DNA of 8,684 nt, taken from the NCBI GenBank assembly GCA_027356675.1, contig DAHVXO010000335.1:1-8684 (forward strand), read 5' to 3'. The position numbers and the translations under genes are program-made. Shown here one piece after another: positions 1-6,143 of the stretch. Each line of letters starts with the position of its first letter. Positions within the stretch are counted from its first letter, which is position 1. The notes below the pieces were generated by a model. The model searched no databases and was not told the DNA's origin. It worked only from the letters and a program-made list of their open reading frames with translations. This DNA comes from Symbiobacteriaceae bacterium (GTDB taxonomy: Bacteria; Bacillota_E; Symbiobacteriia; Symbiobacteriales; Symbiobacteriaceae).

Positions 1-239
1 TCAAACTTCAGGTAGGGCATCACGGTCGTCCGAGGCTCAGAACCGGCGAAAACCAAGACATAGGGAAACCTTGAAAGGCGAGGCTCCACCTTCTCTCGCC
101 ATCTCCTCACCACGTCAGTACCAGATAGAATCTGGTCCGTAGTAAAGGGCGGCTTTTTGATTTCCTCCACTTTGCTCCCCACTCCCGACAGCATCAGCGT
201 TGTCATCTTTCTCATCCCGCCGCTTTGCATCATACCCAT
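1..239 (-). CDS. Partial hypothetical protein, possible Phd/YefM-like antitoxin or small DNA-binding protein (C-terminus beyond the window)
   Basis: A minus-strand frame stays open for 79 complete codons from an ATG at 239 to the window edge, with no stop. Alternative in-frame ATGs lie at 233, 230, 215 and 206; none has a strong Shine-Dalgarno, so the start is uncertain. The middle of the protein (about residues 36-79) reads as a helix containing TDVVRRWRE, then a hydrophobic strand FPYVLVFAG, a turn SEPR and a second strand TTVMPYL. That order resembles the Phd/YefM antitoxin fold: a helix with an arginine, then two strands of the 'pvvi..rgkpvavl' type. The resemblance is by eye and weak. 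A promoter and a perfect palindrome directly upstream fit an autoregulated antitoxin or repressor. GC content (about 53% over 1-240) is below that of the operon genes. A toxin gene, if any, would lie left of the window. It could also be an unrelated hypothetical protein. Confidence 0.5.
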   Translation of the reverse strand, partial: MGMMQSGGMRKMTTLMLSGVGSKVEEIKKPPFTTDQILSGTDVVRRWREKVEPRLSRFPYVLVFAGSEPRTTVMPYLKF

Positions 240-269
240 ACGCACAATAACTCGAGTACTCTTACGACT

Positions 270-286
270 AGATTGTCACACAATCT
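270..286. promoter_or_regulatory. Palindromic operator candidate overlapping the -10 box
   Basis: AGATTGT-CAC-ACAATCT is a perfect inverted repeat with 7-base arms and a 3-base centre. It covers the -10 hexamer of the minus-strand promoter, the classical position for a dimeric repressor that blocks RNA polymerase. Two further 8-base palindromes, ACTCGAGT (250-257) and GAGTACTC (254-261), overlap each other just downstream of the likely transcription start. Autoregulation by the product of the partial gene is an inference. Confidence 0.45.
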
Positions 287-300
287 CTCGATGAGTTCAA
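272..300 (-). promoter_or_regulatory. Candidate sigma70-type promoter for the left partial gene
   Basis: On the minus strand TTGAAC (295-300) is followed, after exactly 17 bases, by GACAAT (272-277), which is preceded by an extended -10 TGT. Each hexamer matches the consensus at four of six positions. Transcription would begin near 265, giving a leader of roughly 25 bases to the ATG at 239. The -10 box lies within the palindrome at 270-286. This is a prediction from sequence only. Confidence 0.45.
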
Positions 301-344
301 GATGCTGTTGTGTTCCTCTTTAATTGTGTATTCGCCCCCACCGT

Positions 345-445
345 CCTCAATGCAATGACACGACAGCATCTCCATTGCATTGGAGGAATCCTATTTACTT
401 CCTGCCTTCAAAAATGCTATACTCAATGCAATGAAAAAGTCATTG
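345..445. repeat. Cluster of CAATG/CATTG pentamers (three CAATGCAATG decamers) around a promoter
   Basis: The decamer CAATGCAATG, itself a tandem pentamer, occurs at 348-357 and 424-433, within a 13-base direct repeat CTCAATGCAATGA (346-358 and 422-434). It occurs inverted at 373-382. The first copy and the inverted copy form an imperfect inverted repeat (345-357 with 373-386; one bulged base, 15-base loop). A single CATTG follows at 441-445. The third decamer starts at the end of the plus-strand -10 box (418-423) and covers the likely transcription start; the inverted copy lies just upstream of the -35. This arrangement suggests operator sites for a regulator, though a decayed small repeat element is possible. 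Confidence 0.5.
394..423 (+). promoter_or_regulatory. Candidate extended -10 promoter for the 86-residue orphan gene
   Basis: TTTACT (394-399; four of six -35 positions) is separated by 18 bases from TATACT (418-423; five of six -10 positions). The -10 is preceded by TGC, an extended -10 element. The expected start is near 430, inside the third CAATGCAATG copy, leaving a leader of about 55 bases before the ATG at 486. It is the best promoter-like sequence seen in the window. Confidence 0.55.
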
Positions 446-485
446 TACATTCAGTGTAGCGAATCAACGGGGGCGGCCTCCAGTT

Positions 486-746
486 ATGATCGACCGACCG
501 TGGACTTTCGTACTCTCTGAGTATCTCGATCTGACTTTCGTCTTACGGCGCGCTGGCGAACGGGTCGTCTCAGCCCGCTCGGCGGAAGAGGCCTTCGCGT
601 GCCTCAGCCACTGGCGACCGGCCCGCATTGTCGTCGACATGAACTGCTACATGGCGACGGACGTCTGGGCTTACGCTCAGAACCGTTACCCCGATGTACG
701 GCTGGAAGTCCCGGACCAAACCATCAGCAGGCTGCCGGCCAGCTAA
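486..746 (+). CDS. Small orphan protein, truncated and degenerate response-regulator receiver-like
   Basis: The 86-residue frame begins with ATG and stops with TAA. Residues 21-76 follow the receiver (CheY-like) pattern: a helix-turn RRAGERVVSARSAEEA, a helix, then RPARIVVDMN, where D51 sits where the phospho-accepting aspartate is found, then a helix and the strand PDVRLEV. The usual N-terminal acidic pair is not evident, the segment before the first helix is shorter than normal, and the second half of the domain (conserved Thr/Ser and Lys) is missing. A receiver is normally about 120 residues. No DNA-binding or kinase domain is attached. I saw no continuation of the domain in another frame before the terminator. 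The Shine-Dalgarno is poor: the G-run at 469-473 is too far from the ATG. It converges on ispG. It may be a remnant gene, a phosphorylation-independent small regulator, or a non-coding stretch that resembles one. Confidence 0.5.
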   Translation: MIDRPWTFVLSEYLDLTFVLRRAGERVVSARSAEEAFACLSHWRPARIVVDMNCYMATDVWAYAQNRYPDVRLEVPDQTISRLPAS

Positions 747-763
747 TCGTCGGAGCACACCGC

Positions 764-790
764 AAAAACGGAGGGGCTACCCCTCCGTTT
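764..790 (-). terminator. Rho-independent terminator of the operon, possibly bidirectional
   Basis: An 11-base perfect stem (766-776 with 780-790) closes a 3-base loop. On the minus strand the stem is CGGAGGGG / CCCCTCCG flanked by A/T pairs and runs into five T residues (768-764). It begins two bases after the ispG stop codon. On the plus strand only a short T-run follows the stem, so termination of the orphan gene from the other side would be weaker. It separates the two convergent genes. Confidence 0.88.
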
Positions 791-791
791 G

Positions 792-1898
792 CTATTGATG
801 CCGGGCGTACCCGAGCTTGTCCCGGCCGTTCGCCTTGAACTCGGCCGCCTTCTTCTCCACCAGGTCGACCAGGGACTCCACCATCTCGGCCTCGGAGGTC
901 TTGCGGACCTGATCGCCGCCCACGTAAAGCATGCCCACGCCCTTGCCGCCAAACAGCGCCACATCGGCCTCAGCGGCCTCGCCCGGACCGTTGACCACGC
1001 AGCCCATGACGGCGACGTTCAGCGGCACGTCGATGTGCCTGAGCCGCTGCTCGACCTCGTTGGCGACCTTCACCAGATCAATCTGCACCCGCCCGCAGGA
1101 CGGACAGGCAATGATGTTGATGCCCCGGCTGCGCAGCCCCAGCGACTTCAGGATCTCGAAGCCCACCCGGACCTCTTCAGCGCACCCCGTGGAGAGGCTG
1201 ACCCGAATCGTATCGCCGATGCCGGACGCCAGGACCGTGCCAATCCCCACGGCGGACTTGACCGTGCCGCCGAACGGCGTCCCCGCCTCGGTAACGCCCA
1301 CATGCAGCGGGTAGTCCACCTTGGTGCTGAGCAGCTGGTACGCCGCGATCATCTTCTTGACGTCCGAGGCCTTGATCGAGATGATCGTCTCCTGAAAACC
1401 CAGGTCCTCGAGAATGCCGACGTGCTTGAGGGCGGATTCCACCATGCCCTCAGGCGTGGGATAGCCGTACTTCTCCAGGAACTCCGCCTCGAGCGAGCCG
1501 GCGTTGACGCCGATGCGAATTGGCACCTTGCGCTCCTGGCAGGCCCGCGTGACCTCCTCGACCTTCCAGCGGGCGCCAATGTTACCCGGATTGATGCGGA
1601 GCTTGTCGATGCCCGCCTCCAGGACCTTCAAGGCGATCCGGTAGTCGAAGTGGACGTCGGCCACCAGGGGGATGTGACACGCCTTGCGGATTTCCTTGAA
1701 CTTCTCGGCGGCCTCCATGGTCGGCGCGGCCACCCGCACAATATCGCAGCCGGCTGCCTCCAGCTCCTGGATCTGCCGGATCACTTCGGGCACGTCGCGC
1801 GTGTCGCACTTGGTCATGGACTGGACCGAAATCGTGGCGCCACCGCCCACCTGCACCCCGCCTACCATAACCGACCGCGTCGGCTTGCGCTCTAGCAT
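792..1898 (-). CDS. ispG: 4-hydroxy-3-methylbut-2-enyl diphosphate synthase (GcpE/IspG)
   Basis: IspG is the [4Fe-4S] enzyme that converts methylerythritol cyclodiphosphate to HMBPP, the sixth step of the MEP isoprenoid pathway in the cytoplasm. The 368-residue product has the usual length of the short bacterial form. The N-terminal TIM barrel contains VGGVQVGGGATISVQSMT (12-29), VADVHFD (79-85) and RINPGNIG (101-108). The C-terminal iron-sulfur domain holds the cluster ligands C265 and C268 in ACPSCGR, C300 in VMGCVVNGPGEA, and E307. The ATG at 1898 has an AAAGGAG Shine-Dalgarno (1908-1914) that overlaps the rseP stop codon, so translation is probably coupled. The gap to rseP is 14 bases. 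It is the last gene of the operon, directly followed by a terminator. Nothing is missing from the active site. Confidence 0.98.
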   Translation of the reverse strand: MLERKPTRSVMVGGVQVGGGATISVQSMTKCDTRDVPEVIRQIQELEAAGCDIVRVAAPTMEAAEKFKEIRKACHIPLVADVHFDYRIALKVLEAGIDKLRINPGNIGARWKVEEVTRACQERKVPIRIGVNAGSLEAEFLEKYGYPTPEGMVESALKHVGILEDLGFQETIISIKASDVKKMIAAYQLLSTKVDYPLHVGVTEAGTPFGGTVKSAVGIGTVLASGIGDTIRVSLSTGCAEEVRVGFEILKSLGLRSRGINIIACPSCGRVQIDLVKVANEVEQRLRHIDVPLNVAVMGCVVNGPGEAAEADVALFGGKGVGMLYVGGDQVRKTSEAEMVESLVDLVEKKAAEFKANGRDKLGYARHQ

Positions 1899-1912
1899 GT
1901 AGTTTGACTCCT

Positions 1913-2962
1913 TTACCGTTTGGTGATCACTTCACCATACGTGATCACGACCATGAGGCCGATCAGGATCATGAAGCCCACAAAGTGGACCATATTCTCC
2001 CGCTGCGGGTCGAGCCTGCGCCCGCGCACCGCCTCTACCCCCATGAAGACCAGGCGGGAGCCATCTAATGCCGGAATGGGCAATAGGTTGAACATGCCCA
2101 GGTTGATCGAGAGGAAGGCCGTGAGCAGCAGCAGGCTGTCCCAACCGCGGGACGCCGTCTCCGCGATTTCGCGGGTGATGCCCACGGGGCCCGAGAACTG
2201 CGGCTTGAGCCGCCCGACCACCATTTCCTTCAGGCTATCGAGCCAGGCCACAGAGATGCCGGCGGTCAGGACCGGTCCCTGCACGAGGGCTCGGCCCAGA
2301 GGCACGGGCTTACTGCTGGGCTGGATCCCCACCATCCAACGCGCATCGGCGAAGATCGGCGCCACGGTGACCTCGCCGGTCTGCTTGCCGCGCAGGTAAC
2401 GGAAGGTAAGCGCCTTCCCGTCAGAGCCCTTCACAGACTCCAGAATGTCGTCCCACTGCGCCACGGGCCGTCCGTTGATCGTGACGATCTGGTCGCCCTT
2501 GCGCAGGCCGGCGGCATAGGCCGGACAAGTGACCCCTGAACCCTGGTCCACCTGCGTGGCCAAACAACGGACGGGCACCTCGCCCAGCACCGGTGCGTTC
2601 GTGGCCACGCCCACGAAGTAGAGAAAGCCAGAATGCAGCAGCGCTGCGAGCACAAAGTTCATCACGGGACCCGCGACAATCACAAGTGCGCGGGCATAGA
2701 CCGGCTTCCTGTTGAAGCCGCGCGGATCCGCGGCGTCGCCATCCTCCATGCCCGCCATGCGGACGAAGCCTCCCAGCGGGACGGCCCGCCAGTTGTACTT
2801 CGTCTCGCCGCTCTGGAAGCCCAAAAGCACCGGACCGAAGCCCAGTGCGAATTCCTGCACGTGCACGTCGAAAGCCTTGGCCACCGCAAAATGCCCGAGC
2901 TCATGAATGAAGATCAAAAGCCCGAACACGGGTATGGCCCATAACCAGTCGCCCAGGGTCAC
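1913..2962 (-). CDS. rseP: Site-2 intramembrane zinc metalloprotease RseP
   Basis: RseP cleaves membrane-bound anti-sigma factors and signal-peptide remnants within the inner membrane. The 349-residue sequence shows the zinc motif HELGH (H20, E21, H24) inside the first membrane helix and the second metal motif NLLPIPALDG (D300) in a C-terminal helix. Further hydrophobic helices lie near 92-118 and 326-345. A single PDZ domain lies between them (about 120-200, with AGLRKGDQIVTINGRPV at 151-167); the E. coli protein has two PDZ domains and about 450 residues, so this is the shorter form common in other phyla. The start is GTG at 2962, preceded by AGGTGG (2970-2975) at 7 bases, and lies 4 bases after the dxr stop, implying coupling. 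Its substrate here is unknown; no anti-sigma factor gene is in the window. Confidence 0.96.
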   Translation of the reverse strand: MTLGDWLWAIPVFGLLIFIHELGHFAVAKAFDVHVQEFALGFGPVLLGFQSGETKYNWRAVPLGGFVRMAGMEDGDAADPRGFNRKPVYARALVIVAGPVMNFVLAALLHSGFLYFVGVATNAPVLGEVPVRCLATQVDQGSGVTCPAYAAGLRKGDQIVTINGRPVAQWDDILESVKGSDGKALTFRYLRGKQTGEVTVAPIFADARWMVGIQPSSKPVPLGRALVQGPVLTAGISVAWLDSLKEMVVGRLKPQFSGPVGITREIAETASRGWDSLLLLTAFLSINLGMFNLLPIPALDGSRLVFMGVEAVRGRRLDPQRENMVHFVGFMILIGLMVVITYGEVITKR

Positions 2963-2966
2963 ACGC

Positions 2967-4130
2967 TCACCACCTGTCCAGAGATGCCGCAGCCCGCCGC
3001 GCCCACGCGTCGGCGTCTAAAATCGTGTTCAGATCGATCGCTTTCGCGACATGATGCGCCTCCATCACTCTTTGGACGATGGCGAAGATGGAGCGGAACG
3101 GGATATCGTCCGCAAGAAAGCGTTGGACCGCCACTTCGTTGGCGGCATTCATGACGGCGGGCATGGTTCCACCGGTCCGGACGGCCTCGCGCGCATACCC
3201 CAGCGAGGGAAACGTCACGGTGTCGGGGTCTTCGAACGTCAGCGAAGCCATCTTTGTCAGGTCAAGCGATGGCACGAACCCGGGCAGCCGCTCGGGGTAA
3301 GTCAGCGCATACTGAATCGGCAGCCGCATGTCCGTCGGACCCATCTGCGCTATGATATTCCCGTCCACGAACTCCACTGCCGAATGGATGATCGATTGCG
3401 GGTGCACGACCACCTGCACCTGCTCCATCGGGATGTCGAAGAGCCAGCGGGCCTCGATCATCTCCAGCGCCTTGTTCATCAATGTGGCGCTGTCGATGGT
3501 GATTTTAGCACCCATCACCCAGCGGGGGTGCTTGAGGGCCTGCTCCTTGGTGACGGTGCTCAGGTCCTGCCATCCCCGAAAGGGCCCGCCCGACGCCGTC
3601 AGGATCAGGCGCCGGACCCGGCGGTGGTGGTCCGCGCCCACCAGACACTGAAAGATCGCACTGTGCTCGGAATCCACGGGTACCATGCGGATATTATACC
3701 GCTTGGCCGCTCCCATCACCAGTTCACCGGCGGCGACCAGCGTCTCCTTGTTGGCGAGGGCGATATCCTTGCCGGCCTCGATGGCCGCCAGGGTGGGCTT
3801 CAGCCCAACCGCTCCGACCACACAGTTGACGACCATCTGGGCCGCGGGCAGCGTCGCGACGGCGTGCAGCCCTTCGTCGCCGAACAGGATCTCGGGAAGC
3901 GGGTGTCCAAGGGGTTTCTCTAACAGGTGGCGCTTCAACCCCACGGCGGACTGATGGTCCGGGACCGAGACGATCTGCGGCCGCCACGTCCGGACTTGCT
4001 CAGAGAGCACATCCAGCCGGCTGCCCGCCGCCAGGCCCGCGACCGTAAAGCGCTCCGGGAAGCGCGCGATGACATCCAGCGACTGCGTCCCAATGGAACC
4101 CGTCGACCCGATAATGCTGATCGCCTTCAT
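2967..4130 (-). CDS. dxr: 1-deoxy-D-xylulose 5-phosphate reductoisomerase
   Basis: Dxr makes 2-C-methyl-D-erythritol 4-phosphate from DXP with NADPH and a divalent metal, the committed step of the MEP pathway. The 387-residue protein is normal in length. The N-terminal Rossmann domain starts with GSTGSIG (8-14). ALANKETLVAAG (124-135) is the NADPH/DXP-site segment. The metal ligands are D153 and E155 in PVDSEHSAIFQ and E223 in NKALEMIE. TASGGPF (178-184), the substrate loop HPRWVMG (201-207) and the C-terminal helical domain (MNAANEVA, 327-334) are all present. The ATG at 4130 has AGGAGT (4141-4146) 10 bases upstream. It follows the permease gene by 31 bases and precedes rseP by 4 bases. All catalytic residues are in place, so the enzyme should be active and of the class inhibited by fosmidomycin. 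Confidence 0.98.
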   Translation of the reverse strand: MKAISIIGSTGSIGTQSLDVIARFPERFTVAGLAAGSRLDVLSEQVRTWRPQIVSVPDHQSAVGLKRHLLEKPLGHPLPEILFGDEGLHAVATLPAAQMVVNCVVGAVGLKPTLAAIEAGKDIALANKETLVAAGELVMGAAKRYNIRMVPVDSEHSAIFQCLVGADHHRRVRRLILTASGGPFRGWQDLSTVTKEQALKHPRWVMGAKITIDSATLMNKALEMIEARWLFDIPMEQVQVVVHPQSIIHSAVEFVDGNIIAQMGPTDMRLPIQYALTYPERLPGFVPSLDLTKMASLTFEDPDTVTFPSLGYAREAVRTGGTMPAVMNAANEVAVQRFLADDIPFRSIFAIVQRVMEAHHVAKAIDLNTILDADAWARRAAASLDRW

Positions 4131-4161
4131 CCATAATCGGACTCCTCATCAAGCCGGATGG

Positions 4162-5220
4162 CTATGGCCGGTGCCGGTCGCCGATGGCGGGCAAGAGGCC
4201 CGACCGGACGACCGCCTTGAGCAGGATCGCCATCAGCGGTCCCACCACAAAACCCAGCGCCCCGAAAAACTGGAAGCCCAGATAGACCGACAACAGAATG
4301 GCCAGGGGATGCAGCCCCAACTGATCGCCCACCAGTTTCGGCTCCAGCACCTGCCTGACAGCGGCCACAATGACCCAGAGAACCAGGAGTTTGATGCCGA
4401 AGACCTTGCTGCCGAAGAGGAAGCTATAGGCAATCCAGGGGAGATAGACGGCCGCCGGCCCCAGCAGGGGCAGAACATCAGCAACGCCCACCACCACGCC
4501 CATCAACAAGGCATACTCCGACTTGATCAGCGACAGGCCGATGACCGTCTGGATCATGGTGAGCGAGATCAGAAAGAACTGAGCCTTGGCGAACCCGATG
4601 ACGCTGGTCCAGACCTCCACTTTGATCTGCCGAACCTTGGGCCGCCAGACCACTGGAAAGAGCGTGAGCAGGAAGTCATAGATCTGCCGCCGGTCTCGGC
4701 TGATGAAGAATGTGGCGACAACCGCAATCAGAAGGTTCGTTAGCAGAGCGGGCAGGCCGGAGAACGCACCCATGGTCGTGGCCACCGAGGGTAGGTTGGT
4801 AGACAGGGTCTTCTGCAGGGACGCCAAGTTCGTCGCCAGGATTTGCTGCACGGAGGCCGGCAGGGTGGCGTGAAAGGCGCCGAATTGCTCAGACAGTCGC
4901 GCTGCGAGATCCAGGCCGACGGCATAGAGATATGGCAATTGAGTGATCACCAATTGAATCTCCTGGACCAGGCGGGCGATCGTTGCCGTAAGTCCGGTGG
5001 CGACCAGGCCCAGCAGCACGATCAGAACGAGCCCCACCGCCACGGAACGGGGCAGCCGCCCTTTCTTCGACATGACGACTACCACCGGGTCCACCAGCTC
5101 AGCCAGGACGAACGCGATCGCAAAGGGCAAGACCAGTCCCAACCCGTAGGTGATCAAGAAGTAAGACAGGACCAGAAACCCCAGGAAGCTGCCGATGGCG
5201 GTAAGCCAGGCTCTCACCAT
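4162..5220 (-). CDS. AI-2E/YtvI-family multipass membrane transporter
   Basis: The 352-residue protein is very hydrophobic, with helices near 7-40 (two), 60-80, 155-174, 208-232, 236-262, 270-290 and 303-335. A polar, mostly periplasmic segment lies at about 85-150. The family signatures are visible: DVLPLLGPAAVYLPW (248-262) and EPKLVGDQLGLHPLA (293-307), followed by a glycine-rich helix ending GFVVGPL. The family (PF01594) includes TqsA, YdiK and YtvI; substrates range from autoinducer-2 export to Na+/H+ exchange, so the substrate here cannot be stated. The ATG at 5220 has GGAGGG (5227-5232) 6 bases upstream. It sits between cdsA and dxr, where these genes are usually direct neighbours, and all are co-oriented. 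A role in lipid or isoprenoid metabolism is suggested by position only. Confidence 0.9.
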   Translation of the reverse strand: MVRAWLTAIGSFLGFLVLSYFLITYGLGLVLPFAIAFVLAELVDPVVVVMSKKGRLPRSVAVGLVLIVLLGLVATGLTATIARLVQEIQLVITQLPYLYAVGLDLAARLSEQFGAFHATLPASVQQILATNLASLQKTLSTNLPSVATTMGAFSGLPALLTNLLIAVVATFFISRDRRQIYDFLLTLFPVVWRPKVRQIKVEVWTSVIGFAKAQFFLISLTMIQTVIGLSLIKSEYALLMGVVVGVADVLPLLGPAAVYLPWIAYSFLFGSKVFGIKLLVLWVIVAAVRQVLEPKLVGDQLGLHPLAILLSVYLGFQFFGALGFVVGPLMAILLKAVVRSGLLPAIGDRHRP

Positions 5221-5329
5221 GCCAATCCCTCCAGACCTCAGACCACCAGGTTCCTCACGACCGCCGCGCGGATGAGCCTGCTATGATATACGACCAGGTT
5301 GGCATAAAAAGGTCCCCCTGGCGACCGCT
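5221..5329 (-). promoter_or_regulatory. 109-base gap between cdsA and the permease gene, with a weak internal promoter candidate
   Basis: This is the largest gap in the operon. On the minus strand a -10-like TATCAT (5283-5288; five of six) has only a poor -35 (a T-run, 16-base spacing), about 60 bases before the permease ATG. A small hairpin at the cdsA stop (5323-5338: six pairs including one G-U, UGAA loop) is followed 13 bases later by five Ts. The T-run is too far from the stem for a good terminator. An internal start or partial attenuation is possible but unproven. Confidence 0.25.
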
Positions 5330-6139
5330 TCAGCGGCCAAATAGCAAGGTCGCAACGTAATATACGAACGGAAAAACGAAGAGGCTGCTGTCAAAACGGT
5401 CCAGAATGCCGCCGTGCCCCGGCAGCAAGCTGCCGGAATCCTTGGCGCCTACATAGCGCTTCAGCGCAGACTCGGCGAGATCCCCCACCACCGAGACCGG
5501 TGAGATCAGGAGCCCGATCAGCCCGCCCTGCCACCCGACGATTCCCACCACAGGGCTCATAACCCATCCGACCACCACCGCGGCCGCTGCACCGCCGATG
5601 ACCCCCTCCACGGACTTGCCGGGTGAAATCTGGGGGGCAAGTTTCCGGCGCCCCATGGACATGCCCACGAAGTAGGCGAACGAATCAGCCGCCCAGGTGC
5701 AGAAGAGGGCCAGCGCCAGCCATTTGAGGCCCAGGTCCCAGCCAGTTCCGCCGGTCAGGTTCCGGAGCAGCAGCAGGTGACTGAGCAGCCACCCAACGTA
5801 AACAATACCGCCCAGTGTGACCATCGCATCCACGATCGTACGCTTTGGGTAAGTAAAGACCAGCCAAGTCAGCACGGCCAGGGCTGCGGCAGCGAACAGG
5901 GCGCCCAGCACGTTCGCATTACCGGGCGTCAACACGGCCCAGGTGTAGAGACCAAAACAGAACAGGCCACCCAGCACATAGGGGACATGGACCCCCTTGG
6001 CCACCCAGAGGCGCTTATACTCGTGAAAGCCAATAAGGCCCATCCCCGCCACCAAGGCGAAGAGGGGCCAATGGCCTAAATAGATCACAGCAAGAAGAAT
6101 GGGAATTCCAACCAGTCCTGTTAGGACGCGGACGAGCAA
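5330..6139 (-). CDS. cdsA: Phosphatidate cytidylyltransferase (CDP-diglyceride synthase)
   Basis: CdsA converts phosphatidic acid and CTP to CDP-diacylglycerol, the precursor of all membrane phospholipids, at the inner membrane. The protein is a chain of hydrophobic helices from the N-terminus on. It carries the family signature near its end (residues 224-251 counted from the TTG): SALKR, KDSG, PGHGG and DRFDS with the catalytic aspartates, plus WAADSFAYFVG (150-160) and ISPGKSVEG (171-179). The frame could start at an ATG at 6223, but that would overlap uppS by 80 bases. I prefer TTG at 6139: AGGTGA (6144-6149, covering the uppS stop) lies 4 bases upstream, and the product then begins LVRVLTGLVGIP as in family members (269 residues, normal length). 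TTG at 6172 with GGGAG upstream is another option. Coupled to uppS. Confidence 0.95.
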   Translation of the reverse strand: MLVRVLTGLVGIPILLAVIYLGHWPLFALVAGMGLIGFHEYKRLWVAKGVHVPYVLGGLFCFGLYTWAVLTPGNANVLGALFAAAALAVLTWLVFTYPKRTIVDAMVTLGGIVYVGWLLSHLLLLRNLTGGTGWDLGLKWLALALFCTWAADSFAYFVGMSMGRRKLAPQISPGKSVEGVIGGAAAAVVVGWVMSPVVGIVGWQGGLIGLLISPVSVVGDLAESALKRYVGAKDSGSLLPGHGGILDRFDSSLFVFPFVYYVATLLFGR

Positions 6140-6143
6140 TCGT

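Noticed and set aside
789..1895. A 368-codon open frame on the plus strand opposite ispG
   Set aside because: It mirrors ispG almost exactly, is His/Leu/Asp-rich as expected for the complement of a GC-rich gene, and has no recognisable domain. IspG on the other strand is unambiguous.
3051..3923. A 290-codon plus-strand frame opposite dxr
   Set aside because: It has the composition of an antisense shadow (many His, Arg, Gly) and no motif; dxr accounts for the coding signal.
4069..4743. A 224-codon plus-strand frame opposite the permease C-terminus and the dxr start
   Set aside because: It is Gln/Asp/His-rich, typical of the complement of a hydrophobic membrane protein gene, with no domain.
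5306..5338. Terminator after cdsA
   Set aside because: The hairpin over the cdsA stop has about six pairs and its T-run lies 13 bases away, so it is not a convincing intrinsic terminator. It is kept only as part of the gap description.
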